Shown one piece after another: positions 17,019 through 27,600 of a stretch of DNA of 49,245 bases. A program made the position numbers and the translations under genes. The stretch comes from Oscillospiraceae bacterium (lineage in GTDB: Bacteria; Bacillota; Clostridia; Oscillospirales; Oscillospiraceae). The first letter of the stretch is position 1. Every line of letters begins with the position of its first letter. The notes below the pieces were generated by a model. The model was given only the letters and a program-made list of their open reading frames with translations, was not told the DNA's origin and made no database searches. The stretch covers positions 1 through 49,245 of the forward strand of contig CADAUZ010000016.1 in the NCBI GenBank assembly GCA_902791215.1, read 5' to 3'.

Positions 17019-18239
17019 ATGAATAACAATGAAATCAAGAAAATCGTGCTTGCCTATTCCGGCGGCCTGGATACTTCCGTTATCATCCCCTGGCTGAAGG
17101 AAAACTACAATAATCCCGAGATCATCGCCGTGGCCGGCAACGTCGGTCAGGTCGGCGAGCTGGACGGCCTGGAGGAAAAGGCCATCAAAACCGGCGCAAG
17201 CAAGTTTTACGCCCTGGACCTTGCCGACGAGATGGTCAACGATGTGATCATCCCTTGCGTGCAGGCCGGCGCCAAATATGAGGACTACCTGCTGGGCACC
17301 GCTTTTGCCCGTCCCATCATCGCCAAGGGCCTGGTGGAGATCGCGCTCAAGGAAGGCGCCGACGCCATCGCCCACGGCTGCACCGGCAAGGGCAACGACC
17401 AGGTCCGCTTCGAGCTTGCCATCAAGCACTTCGCCCCCGACATGAAGGTCATTGCCCCCTGGCGTGAGTGGTCCATCAAGTCCCGCGAGGAGGAGATCGA
17501 CTACGCCGAGGCCCACCACGTGCCCCTCAAGATCAGCCGCGAGACCAACTACTCCAAGGACAAAAACCTGTGGCACCTGAGCCACGAGGGTCTGGACCTC
17601 GAAGATCCGTGGAATGAGCCGCAGTACGAAAAGCCGGGCTTTCTCGAAATGGGCGTGAGCCCCATCGACGCGCCCGACGCCCCCGAGTACATCACGCTGG
17701 ACTTTGAAAAGGGCGTGCCCGTGTCCCTCAACGGCGAGAAGATGAGCGCCACGGATATCATCTGGAAGCTCAACGACATCGGCGGCAAGCACGGCATTGG
17801 TTTGCTCGATATCGTGGAAAACAGGCTCGTCGGCATGAAGTGCCGCGGCGTGTACGAGACCCCGGGCGGCACGATCCTGTACGCGGCCCACGCGGCGCTC
17901 GAGACCCTGTGCCTCGACAAGATGACGGCCCACAAAAAGCAGGAGCTGAGCGTCTGCTTTGCCGAGCTTCTCTATAACGGCCAGTGGTTCAGCCCCCTGC
18001 GTGAGGCGCTCTCCGCCTTCGTGACCGCGACGCAGAAAAACGTCACCGGCACGGTCAAGCTCAAGCTCTACAAGGGCAACATCATCAAGGCCGGCATCAA
18101 GAGCCCGTACTCCCTCTACTCCGAGAACATCGCCACCTTCGGCGAGAGCGATTACGACCAGGCCCAGGCCGCGGGCTTCATCAATCTCTGGGGCCTGCCC
18201 ACCACGGTCCAGGCGCTGATGGAGCAGGGGAAGCTGTAA
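17019..18239 (+). CDS. argG: Argininosuccinate synthase
   Basis: A 406-residue ArgG that joins citrulline and aspartate with ATP to make argininosuccinate, the penultimate step of arginine synthesis. The nucleotide-binding P-loop [10 protein letters not shown] lies at the N-terminus (about residues 10-19), and the citrulline/aspartate-binding [14 protein letters not shown] is present (about 117-130). The start at 17019 is chosen because GGAGG lies eight bases upstream and the family starts here; a longer reading would extend through the promoter. It is followed by a composite intergenic repeat and argH, so the two steps are encoded together. Length is normal for the family. Confidence 0.97.
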   Translation: MNNNEIKKIVLAYSGGLDTSVIIPWLKENYNNPEIIAVAGNVGQVGELDGLEEKAIKTGASKFYALDLADEMVNDVIIPCVQAGAKYEDYLLGTAFARPIIAKGLVEIALKEGADAIAHGCTGKGNDQVRFELAIKHFAPDMKVIAPWREWSIKSREEEIDYAEAHHVPLKISRETNYSKDKNLWHLSHEGLDLEDPWNEPQYEKPGFLEMGVSPIDAPDAPEYITLDFEKGVPVSLNGEKMSATDIIWKLNDIGGKHGIGLLDIVENRLVGMKCRGVYETPGGTILYAAHAALETLCLDKMTAHKKQELSVCFAELLYNGQWFSPLREALSAFVTATQKNVTGTVKLKLYKGNIIKAGIKSPYSLYSENIATFGESDYDQAQAAGFINLWGLPTTVQALMEQGKL

Positions 18240-18243
18240 GGCC

Positions 18244-18482
18244 CTCTTGCCTCCCCCCAGCCGCCTGCGGCGTTTGGGGGATTGTGGGCCGCCGCTGCCT
18301 GTGGCAGAAAAAGGCGGCACGGAATCTCCGCAGCCGCGCCTTTGGCGAGCCGTAGTGAAACAGGCTCGGGAAAGGCATTGCGGCAAGGCGAGCAGAGGGG
18401 GACCGCTTCAGCGGTGGAAGGGGATTTGAGAGACTCCCTCAGTCAGCTTCGCTGACAGCTCCCTCAGAAAGGGAGCCAATAA
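18244..18482. repeat. Composite intergenic repeat, copy 1 (argG-argH)
   Basis: This 260-base gap has three recognisable blocks in order: CCAGCCGCCTGCGGCGTTTG, then GACCGCTTCAGCGGTGGAAG, then CTCCCTCAGTC...GCTCCC..AAAGGGAGCC. The same three blocks occur in inverted orientation at 20660-20820. Between the first two is an extra segment with GGCGGCACGGAATCTCCGC. There is no believable ORF. Confidence 0.65.
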
Positions 18483-18499
18483 GGAAAGGATTTATTATC

Positions 18500-19876
<1,377 letters not shown>

Positions 19877-19890
19877 AAGGAGACATTACA

Positions 19891-20658
19891 ATGAAAAAAA
19901 CATTTGCAATGCTGCTGGCCCTGAGCATGATTTTTGCCCTCACTCTGAGCGTCCCGGCCTCCGCCGCCGACACCCTCACCATGGCGACCAGCCCCGACTT
20001 TCCTCCCTTTGAGGAGCTGCAGAGCGACGGCAGCGTCGTCGGCATTGAAGTTGACCTCTTGAATATGATCTGCGACAAGCTCGGCATGGAGCTCAAGATC
20101 GAGCAGATGGACTTCGACTCTGTCCTCCCCGGCGTGCAGGCGGGCAAGTACGATGTAGGCGTGTCCGGCATCTCCGTGACCGAGAAGAGGCAGAAGAACG
20201 TCCTCTTCACTGAGCCCTACTGCCTCGCGGCCCAGGCCATCGTCGTGAACACCGGCAGCGACATCACCGGCAAGGCCGACCTTGACAAGAAAAAGATCGC
20301 CGTCCAGACCGGCACCACCGCCGAGAGCTTCTGCATGGAAAACGGCTACAAGGTCTCCTCCTTCCAGGCAAACTCCGATGCGGAGATGGCCCTTGTCACC
20401 GGCAAGGTCGACGCCTGGGTCATTGACGACCTGACGGCGGCCGAGATGGTCAAAGCCTACAACAAGGATCATCCCGACGCCCTGACCATTCTGGACGAGG
20501 CCATGACCACCGAGCCCTACGCCTTCGCCTTTGCCTTCGGCAGCGAGGACCTGGTTGCGAAGATCAACGAGATCCAGGCGGAGCTCATCAAGGACGGCAC
20601 GGTCGCGGGCCTGTTCGAGAAGTTCGACGCGCCCTACACCTCACCCATTTCAGAGTAA
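19891..20658 (+). CDS. Amino-acid ABC transporter substrate-binding protein
   Basis: A 255-residue periplasmic-type binding protein of the polar/basic amino-acid family (SBP_bac_3). After the signal peptide (cleavage likely after PASA, about residue 25) come SPDFPPFEEL and GIEVDLLNMI, typical ligand-pocket strands, and later VDAWVIDDLTAAEM. The mature protein has no lipobox cysteine, unusual for a Gram-positive binding protein, so how it stays at the surface is unclear. The start at 19891 has AAAGGAG upstream. Permease and ATPase genes follow after a repeat. Its place among arginine genes suggests arginine, ornithine, citrulline or glutamine as ligand, which the sequence does not settle. Confidence 0.9.
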   Translation: MKKTFAMLLALSMIFALTLSVPASAADTLTMATSPDFPPFEELQSDGSVVGIEVDLLNMICDKLGMELKIEQMDFDSVLPGVQAGKYDVGVSGISVTEKRQKNVLFTEPYCLAAQAIVVNTGSDITGKADLDKKKIAVQTGTTAESFCMENGYKVSSFQANSDAEMALVTGKVDAWVIDDLTAAEMVKAYNKDHPDALTILDEAMTTEPYAFAFAFGSEDLVAKINEIQAELIKDGTVAGLFEKFDAPYTSPISE

Positions 20659-20659
20659 G

Positions 20660-20865
20660 CTCTTGGCTCCCCCTCTGGGGGAGCTGTCGCGAAGCGACTG
20701 AGAGGGTGTCCGTTGACGAGAAAGACCCCTTCCACCGCTGAAGCGGTCAGACAAGCTTGGAATGTCGCGCCGCGCGTCAGTATCCTCCCCCAAACGCCGC
20801 AGGCGGCTGGGGGAGGCAAGTAAGTCCGCACACCCGGGGCAAGTCCCCGGGCTTGCGGCGTCTGT
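20660..20865. repeat. Composite intergenic repeat, copy 2 (inverted)
   Basis: Inverted relative of the repeat at 18244-18482: GGCTCCCCCTCTGGGGGAGC and TGTCGCGAAGCGACTGAGAG, then CACCGCTGAAGCGGTC, then CCCAAACGCCGCAGGCGG. It separates the binding-protein gene from its permease. It lacks the extra middle segment of copy 1. Confidence 0.65.
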
Positions 20866-20879
20866 AAAGGAGAATGCCC

Positions 20880-21566
20880 ATGAGTGCATGGTTTGCAAAG
20901 CTGCACGAAACCTTCATAGAGACCGGCTATTACCGCCTGCTGCTGCAGGGCCTGGGAAACACCCTCATCATGACCCTGGGGGCGCTGTGCATCGGCGTCG
21001 TGATCGGCACGCTCATTGCCGTCATCAAGTACTTTGCCGAGGATGTCCCGGCCCTAAAGCCCCTGGACATGCTGTGCGATCTGTATGTCACGACGATACG
21101 CGGCATCCCGGTGGTGGTGCTGCTGATGATCTTCTTCTATGTCATCATGACCTCCGCCGAGGGTATCACCGTCGGCATCATCGCCTTCGGCATCAACTCC
21201 GGCGCGTACATGGCGGAGCTCATCCGCAGCGGCATAGGCGCCGTCGACAAGGGCCAGATGGAGGCCGGGCGCAGCCTCGGCATGAGCAAGGTGCAGGCCA
21301 TGCGCAAGATCGTCTTTCCCCAGGCAGTGCGCTACATCCTGCCCGCCATCGGCAATGAGATGATCGCCCTTTTGAAGGAGACCTCGGTCGCGGGGTACGT
21401 GGCGGTGGTCGATCTCACCCGCGCGGGAAACCTCGTGCGCAACAACACCTATGACGCCTTCAACCCCCTCATGGCGGTGGCGCTGACCTACCTGCTGCTG
21501 GTGGTGCTGATGTCAAGGGCGCTCAAGAAGCTGGAGAGGAGGCTTGCAAAGAGTGATAAGCGTTAA
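20880..21566 (+). CDS. Amino-acid ABC transporter permease
   Basis: A 228-residue HisM/GlnP-type permease with about five membrane helices. The conserved cytoplasmic EAA loop that docks the ATPase is visible (about 130-160): [20 protein letters not shown]. The RGIPVVVLL region is also typical. I choose the ATG at 20880 over one six bases earlier because AAAGGAG is then seven bases away. The ATPase gene overlaps its last 14 bases. Only one permease is encoded, so a homodimer is likely in the membrane. Confidence 0.93.
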   Translation: MSAWFAKLHETFIETGYYRLLLQGLGNTLIMTLGALCIGVVIGTLIAVIKYFAEDVPALKPLDMLCDLYVTTIRGIPVVVLLMIFFYVIMTSAEGITVGIIAFGINSGAYMAELIRSGIGAVDKGQMEAGRSLGMSKVQAMRKIVFPQAVRYILPAIGNEMIALLKETSVAGYVAVVDLTRAGNLVRNNTYDAFNPLMAVALTYLLLVVLMSRALKKLERRLAKSDKR

Positions 21567-22275
21567 GAATCTCAAAAAGGTTTTCGGCGGCAACGAGGCC
21601 CTCAAGGGGGTCAGCGTCGAGATCAACAAGGGGGACGTGATGTGCGTCATCGGCCCCTCCGGCTCGGGCAAGTCCACCTTCCTGCGCTGCCTGAACCTGC
21701 TGGAGCGCCCCGACGGCGGGCAGGTCATCTTTGAGGGCGACGACCTCATGGACAAGCACATAAACCTCAACCAGCACCGGCAGAAGATGGGCATGGTGTT
21801 CCAGCAGTTCAATCTCTTCCCGCACATGACGGTGCTGGAAAACCTCACCTGCGCGCCCATGATGCTCAAGAAGATTGACAAGGCCGCCGCCGAGAAGACC
21901 GCCATGGACTACCTCCAGCGCGTGGGCCTTGCAGACCGCGCCGCGTCTTATCCGAACCAGCTCTCCGGCGGGCAGAAGCAGCGTATCGCCATTGTGCGCG
22001 CGCTGTGCATGGAGCCGGAGGTCATGCTCTTCGACGAGCCCACTTCCGCCCTCGACCCCGAGATGGTCGGCGAGGTGCTGGATGTCATGAAGAAGCTTGC
22101 CGAGCAGGGCATGACGATGGTGGTGGTCACCCACGAGATGGGCTTTGCCCGTGAGGTGGGAAACCGCGTCCTCTTCATGGACAACGGCCTCATCGTCGAG
22201 GAGGGCACTCCAGAGCAGATCTTCGAGCACCCCAAGAGCGAGAGACTGCAGAGCTTTTTATCGAAAGTACTGTAG
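21553..22275 (+). CDS. Amino-acid ABC transporter ATP-binding protein
   Basis: A 240-residue GlnQ/HisP-type ATPase. It has Walker [10 protein letters not shown], the Q-loop ([16 protein letters not shown]), the signature LSGGQKQR, Walker [13 protein letters not shown] and the H-loop [12 protein letters not shown], all intact. Two starts are possible: TTG at 21544, only one base from AGGAGG, and GTG at 21553, ten bases away. I prefer the GTG because the protein then begins [12 protein letters not shown], exactly where the family begins. It powers uptake by the preceding permease and binding protein. Confidence 0.94.
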   Translation: MISVKNLKKVFGGNEALKGVSVEINKGDVMCVIGPSGSGKSTFLRCLNLLERPDGGQVIFEGDDLMDKHINLNQHRQKMGMVFQQFNLFPHMTVLENLTCAPMMLKKIDKAAAEKTAMDYLQRVGLADRAASYPNQLSGGQKQRIAIVRALCMEPEVMLFDEPTSALDPEMVGEVLDVMKKLAEQGMTMVVVTHEMGFAREVGNRVLFMDNGLIVEEGTPEQIFEHPKSERLQSFLSKVL

Positions 22276-22629
22276 GGTCAATTGCGAACGCGGTTCGCAA
22301 TTGAGAAACTCGCGCTCGCGTCAGAAGAAGCTCGCTCCACTCCGTTTCCGCAAGGATTTGCGAAAACTCCGTTCTGCTCCCTCCTTCTTCCTTGCCAAAA
22401 TCAAAGCGCCGGCTTTGATTTTGAGAGGAAAACGGAAGGAACGGATATGGAGCTTTCCCGGCTGTTCACAACCGGAAAAGCGAAATGCAGTGAGTTTCGT
22501 TTGACGACGGCGCGAGGCCTCGCTAAGCTCGGCTGAGTGTGTTTTTGAGGCGGCAAAGCTGCCTCAAAAACGATTTGAAATCCCTTCGGGGGCAACAGCA
22601 ATAACCTGATTGAAGAAGGAGAAACAACC
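22276..22629. repeat. Structured non-coding gap with a dispersed repeat
   Basis: These 354 bases before argF hold no convincing gene. From the left: a near-perfect palindrome CAATTGCGAAC-GCG-GTTCGCAATTG (22281-22305), then the element shared with the mreC-mreD junction (about 22389-22510, including GGAAAACGGAAGGA and GAGTTTCGTTTGACG). Next comes a long hairpin with arms GTTTTTGAGGC and GCCTCAAAAAC (22542-22569) that could stop transcription from the importer. A short ORF at 22447 (29 codons, containing LSRLF and SEFRLT) starts after GGAAGGA and is matched in the other copy. Confidence 0.65.
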
Positions 22630-23613
22630 ATGAACCTGCACGGAAGAGATTTTCTCACCCTGCTTGATTTTACACCGGATGAAATCACCGGCCTTCTGGA
22701 TCTCGCCGCCGAGCTCAAGGCGAAGAAGAAGGCCGGTATTCCCCATAGAATGCACGAGGGCAAGAACATCGCCCTGATCTTTGAAAAGACCAGCACCCGT
22801 ACCCGCTGCTCCTTTGAGGTGGCGGCCCACGATCTGGGCATGGGCGTGACCTACCTCGATCCCACCGGCTCCCAGATCGGGAAGAAGGAGAGCATCGCCG
22901 ACACCGCCCGTGTCCTCTCACGCATGTTCGACGGCATCGAGTACCGCGGGTACGGGCAGGAAATCGTCGAGGAGCTGGCAAAGTACGCCTCCGTCCCCGT
23001 GTGGAACGGGCTGACCAACGAATTTCATCCGACGCAGATTTTAGCCGATTTTCTCACGATCAAAGAGCATTTCGGCAAGCTCTCCGGCATCAAGCTCGTG
23101 TATCTCGGCGACGCGCGCTATAACATGGGCGATTCCCTCATGGTGGGCTGCGCCAAAATGGGCATGCACTTTGTCGCCGCCGCGCCGGAGAAATATTTCC
23201 CCGACCCCGCGCTCATCGAAAAATGCCGGGCCATCGCAGCCGAGACCGGCGCGGTGCTGGAATTCGAGACCGACCCCGTCAAGGCGGTGCAGGGCGCGCA
23301 TGTGCTGTATACCGACGTGTGGGTCTCCATGGGCGAGCCTATGGAGGTCTGGGAAGAACGCATCCGCGACCTCGCCCCCTACCAGGTCAACACCGCCCTC
23401 ATGGAGGCGGCGGGGCAGCAGGCCGTCTTTCTCCACTGCCTGCCCGCCTTCCACGATCTCAAGACCGGGATAGGCAAGGAGATGGGCGAGAAGTTTGGCA
23501 GGACCGAAATGGAAGTAACGGACGCGGTTTTTGAAAGCGCGCAGTCCCTCGTCTTCGACGAGGCGGAAAACCGCATGCACACCATCAAGGCCGTCATGGC
23601 CGCGACACTGTGA
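22630..23613 (+). CDS. argF: Ornithine carbamoyltransferase
   Basis: A 327-residue OTCase that makes citrulline from ornithine and carbamoyl phosphate. The carbamoyl-phosphate site STRTRCSFE (about residues 55-63), the FHPTQ loop and the catalytic HCLPAFHD (about 267-274) are all present. GAAGGAGAAACAACC provides the ribosome site. carA starts four bases after its stop, so the enzyme that makes carbamoyl phosphate and the one that consumes it are co-translated. It could in principle run catabolically, but argG, argH and carAB beside it argue for biosynthesis. Confidence 0.96.
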   Translation: MNLHGRDFLTLLDFTPDEITGLLDLAAELKAKKKAGIPHRMHEGKNIALIFEKTSTRTRCSFEVAAHDLGMGVTYLDPTGSQIGKKESIADTARVLSRMFDGIEYRGYGQEIVEELAKYASVPVWNGLTNEFHPTQILADFLTIKEHFGKLSGIKLVYLGDARYNMGDSLMVGCAKMGMHFVAAAPEKYFPDPALIEKCRAIAAETGAVLEFETDPVKAVQGAHVLYTDVWVSMGEPMEVWEERIRDLAPYQVNTALMEAAGQQAVFLHCLPAFHDLKTGIGKEMGEKFGRTEMEVTDAVFESAQSLVFDEAENRMHTIKAVMAATL

Positions 23614-23617
23614 GAAT

Positions 23618-24688
23618 ATGAAAAAAACTTATCTGGTTTTGAATAACGGCCGTGTCTTTGAGGGCACGCGCATCGGCGCCGAGGGCGACGGCCTCGGCGA
23701 GCTGGTGTTCACCACCGGCATGACCGGCTATCTCGAGACCCTGACCGACCCCAGCTACGCCGGGCAGATCATCATGCAGACCTTCCCCCTCATCGGCAAT
23801 TACGGCGTCATCCCCGCGGACTTCGAGGGCCCCTGTCTGGCGAAGGGCTACGTGGTGCGCGAGCTGTGCGAAACGCCCTCCAACTTCCGCAGTGAATACG
23901 CCCTGGACCGCTTCCTCAAGGAACACGGCATCCCCGGCATCTGCGGCGTCGATACCCGCGCCCTCACCCGCATCATCCGGGAGGAGGGCGTTATGAACGC
24001 GCTCATCTGCGACGAGGTCCCTACCGATCTGACGGCGATTCAGTCTTACGCGGTGCTGGGCGGCGTCGCGCAGGCAAGCAGCACCGAGCCGCACGTCTTC
24101 CCTGCCGAGGGCGCGGAGAAGTACCGCGTCGCGCTGCTGGATTACGGCGCGAAGCACCACATTGTCGAAAGTCTCCAGGAGCGCGGCTGCCGCGTGACGG
24201 TGCTGCCCCACGATACGAGCGCCGAAGACGTGATGGCGCTCAGACCCGACGGGCTCATGCTCTCCAACGGCCCCGGCGACCCGAAGGAAAACGTCTTTGA
24301 AATTGAGCAGCTCAAGAAGCTCATGGGGAAGCTCCCCGTTTTCGGCATCTGCCTCGGACACCAGCTTGCGGCCCTCGCCCTCGGCGGCGAGACCGTAAAG
24401 CTCAAGTACGGCCACCGGGGCGCCAATCAGCCCGTGAAGGACCTCAAGACCGGGCGCTGCTTCATCACCAGCCAGAACCACGGCTACGCCGTGGTGGCGG
24501 AGAGCGTGAAGGACATCGCGGAGCTTCGCTACATTAATGCCAACGACTTCAGCTGTGAGGGCCTGGATTATCCGGCGGCGCGGTGCTTTACCGTGCAGTT
24601 TCACCCCGAGGCCAGCGCCGGACCCCATGACACCGGCTTCCTCTTTGACCGCTTTGTATCCATGATGGGAGGCGAGAGCCATGCCTAA
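23618..24688 (+). CDS. carA: Carbamoyl-phosphate synthase small (glutaminase) subunit
   Basis: A 356-residue CarA that releases ammonia from glutamine and channels it to CarB. The N-terminal half is the CPSase small-chain domain (KTYLVLNNGRVFEGTRIG). The C-terminal half is a class I glutamine amidotransferase, with nucleophile cysteine in GICLGHQLA (about residue 248) and the histidine/glutamate pair in VQFHPEAS. The ATG at 23618 follows the argF stop by four bases with only a weak ribosome site, so it probably depends on translational coupling. Its last eight bases overlap carB. It serves both arginine and pyrimidine synthesis unless another carAB exists elsewhere. Confidence 0.96.
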   Translation: MKKTYLVLNNGRVFEGTRIGAEGDGLGELVFTTGMTGYLETLTDPSYAGQIIMQTFPLIGNYGVIPADFEGPCLAKGYVVRELCETPSNFRSEYALDRFLKEHGIPGICGVDTRALTRIIREEGVMNALICDEVPTDLTAIQSYAVLGGVAQASSTEPHVFPAEGAEKYRVALLDYGAKHHIVESLQERGCRVTVLPHDTSAEDVMALRPDGLMLSNGPGDPKENVFEIEQLKKLMGKLPVFGICLGHQLAALALGGETVKLKYGHRGANQPVKDLKTGRCFITSQNHGYAVVAESVKDIAELRYINANDFSCEGLDYPAARCFTVQFHPEASAGPHDTGFLFDRFVSMMGGESHA

Positions 24689-27600
24689 AAATCCGAACAT
24701 CGAAAAGGTGCTGGTCATCGGCTCCGGCCCCATCGTCATCGGCCAGGCGGCGGAGTTTGACTACGCCGGGGCCCAGGCCTGCCGCGTGCTGCGGCAGGAG
24801 GGGATCAAGACCGTGCTCGTTAACTCCAACCCCGCCACCATCATGACCGACAAGCACCTGGCGGACGCCATCTACCTCGAACCTCTCACCGCCCAGACCC
24901 TGACGCGCATCATTGCGCTCGAGCGCCCGGACGGTCTTTTGGCGGGCCTCGGCGGACAGACGGGGCTGACCCTCGCTATGCAATTAACAAAAGACGGGAC
25001 GCTCGAAAAGTACGGCGTGAAGCTCCTGGGGTCCGGCATCGATGCCATCGAGCGGGCCGAGGACCGGGAGCGCTTCCGCGAGACCCTCGCCGAGATGGGT
25101 CAGCCCGTCATCCCCTCCGCCACCTGCGAGGATGTGGAGGGCGCCTTGAAGATCGCTGCCCGGATCGGCTACCCCGTCATCGTGCGCCCGGCCTACACCC
25201 TCGGCGGCACGGGCGGCGGCATCGCCCAGGACGAGGCCGAGCTCGCCTCTATCGCCAAACAGGGCCTCGACCTCTCGCCCATCACCCAGGTGCTGATCGA
25301 AAAATGCGTCTCCGGCTGGAAGGAGATCGAGTTTGAGACTATGCGGGACGCTGCGGGCAACGTCATCGCCGTCTGCTCCATGGAGAATGTCGACCCCGTG
25401 GGCATCCACACGGGCGACTCCATCGTTGTCGCGCCCGCTTTGACGCTTGCGGACAAGGAGTACCAGATGCTCCGCTCGGCGGCATTGAACATCGTGGGCG
25501 CCATCGGCATCGAGGGCGGCTGCAACGTGCAGTTTGCCTTAAACCCTGACAGCTTCGAGTACGCCGTCATTGAGGTAAACCCACGCGTCTCGCGCTCCTC
25601 GGCGCTTGCGTCCAAGGCGACCGGCTACCCCATCGCCAAAATCTCCACCCGCATCGCCCTGGGCTATACGCTCGACGAGATCAAGAACGACATCACCGGC
25701 AAGACCTGTGCCTGCTTTGAGCCGACGGTCGATTACGTGGTGGTCAAGTTCCCCAAGTGGCCCTTTGAGAAGTTCGCCGGGGCCAGCCGCAGGCTCGGCA
25801 CCCAGATGAAGGCCACCGGCGAGGTCATGGCCATCGCCCCGTCCTTTGAGATGGCGCTGATGAAGGCCGTGCGCGGGGCGGAGCTGGGACTTGACACCCT
25901 GAATGCCGCGCCGCTGAGTGACGCGCCGCTTGCCGAGCGCCTCGCCGCCCAGGACGACCGCCGCCTATTCACCGTCTTTGAAGCGCTCAAGGCAGGCATG
26001 ACGGTGGATGAAATCTTCAACATCACCAAAATCGACCGCTGGTTTTTGTGGAAAATCCAGAAGCTCGCGGCTTTTGAGGAACAGATCAAAAACGGCCTTT
26101 CCGACGCGGACTACAAAAAAGGCAAGCTTTTGGGCTACACCGACGATACCCTCTGCCGCCTGTCCGGAGCTTCTTCCGTCCCCGGCATGGAGATGCACTA
26201 CAAGATGGTGGACACCTGCGGCGCGGAGTTTGACGCCGAGACGCCGTACTTCTATTCCACCTTTGATGAAGAGTGCGAAAGCCGCCTCTTCCCGCGCTCG
26301 GGAAAGCCCGTGGTCATGGTCCTCGGCTCCGGCCCCATCCGCATCGGCCAGGGCATCGAGTTTGACTACTCCTCGGTGCACTGCGTCTGGACGCTGCGGG
26401 AGATGGGCTACGATGTGGTCATTGTCAACAATAACCCCGAGACCGTCTCCACCGACTACGATACCGCCGACAGGCTTTACTTTGAGCCGCTTTGCAAAGA
26501 GGACGTGTGGAACATCGTCCAGCTCGAAAAACCCGTGGGTGTGGTGGTCGCCTTCGGCGGACAGACCGCCATCAAGCTCACGGAGTTTCTGGACAAAAAG
26601 GGCGTGCAGATCCTCGGCACCTCCGCCGAGAGTATCGACACGGCCGAGGACCGCGCCAAATTTGACGCGCTGCTGGAGCGCTTCGGCATCCGCCGTCCCA
26701 AAGGCAAGGGCGTCCTGACGCTGGATGAGGCGCTGAACGCCGCCGAGGAGCTGGGCTACCCTGTGCTCCTGCGCCCGAGCTACGTCATCGGCGGGCAGAA
26801 CATGTGCATCTCCCGTGATAGGGCCAGCACCGAAAAATACATGGCGGGCATCCTCGCCCAGGGCATTGAAAACCCCGTGCTGGTGGATAAGTACATGCCC
26901 GGTACCGAGCTGGAGGTCGATGTCATTTCCGATGGGGAGGACGTGCTCATCCCCGGCATCATGGAGCATATCGAGCGCGCGGGCGTGCACAGCGGCGACT
27001 CCATTGCCGTCTACCCGCCCTATAACCTGAGCGACAAGTTTCTGCGCCGCATTACCGACGTGTCCGAAAAGCTGGCCCTCGCCCTCGGGACAAAGGGCCT
27101 TGTGAACATCCAGTACCTCATCTGGCAGGACGAGCTGTACGTCATCGAGGTAAACCCCCGCGCCTCGCGCACCGTGCCATACATCAGCAAGGTCACGAAC
27201 GTGCCGATGGTGGATCTCGCCTCCCGCATCATGCTGGGGGAGAAGCTCGCCGATCTCGGCTGGGGCACGGGACTCTATCGCACGCCGCCCTACTACGCCG
27301 TGAAAGTGCCGGTCTTCTCCTTTGAAAAGCTCTCGGACGCCAATTCCATCCTTGGCCCGGAGATGAAATCCACCGGTGAGGTGTTGGGCCTTGGCCGCAC
27401 GCTGGCGGAAGCCCTGTTCAAGGGCCTCACCGCCGCGGGCTTCAAGCTGCCGGACGCCTTCGGCCCGCACGGGGTACTGCTCAGCGTGGAGAATGAGGAC
27501 AGCCAGGAGATCCTGTCCCTCGCCCGGCGCTTTTATGAGCTGGGACTCACGCTTTACGCAACGACGGACACCGCCGCCGCCATCGCCTCTCTGGGCATCC

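Noticed and set aside
16830-18386. 518-codon minus-strand frame over argG
   Set aside because: Antisense shadow of argG extending into a repeat; no ribosome site or motif.
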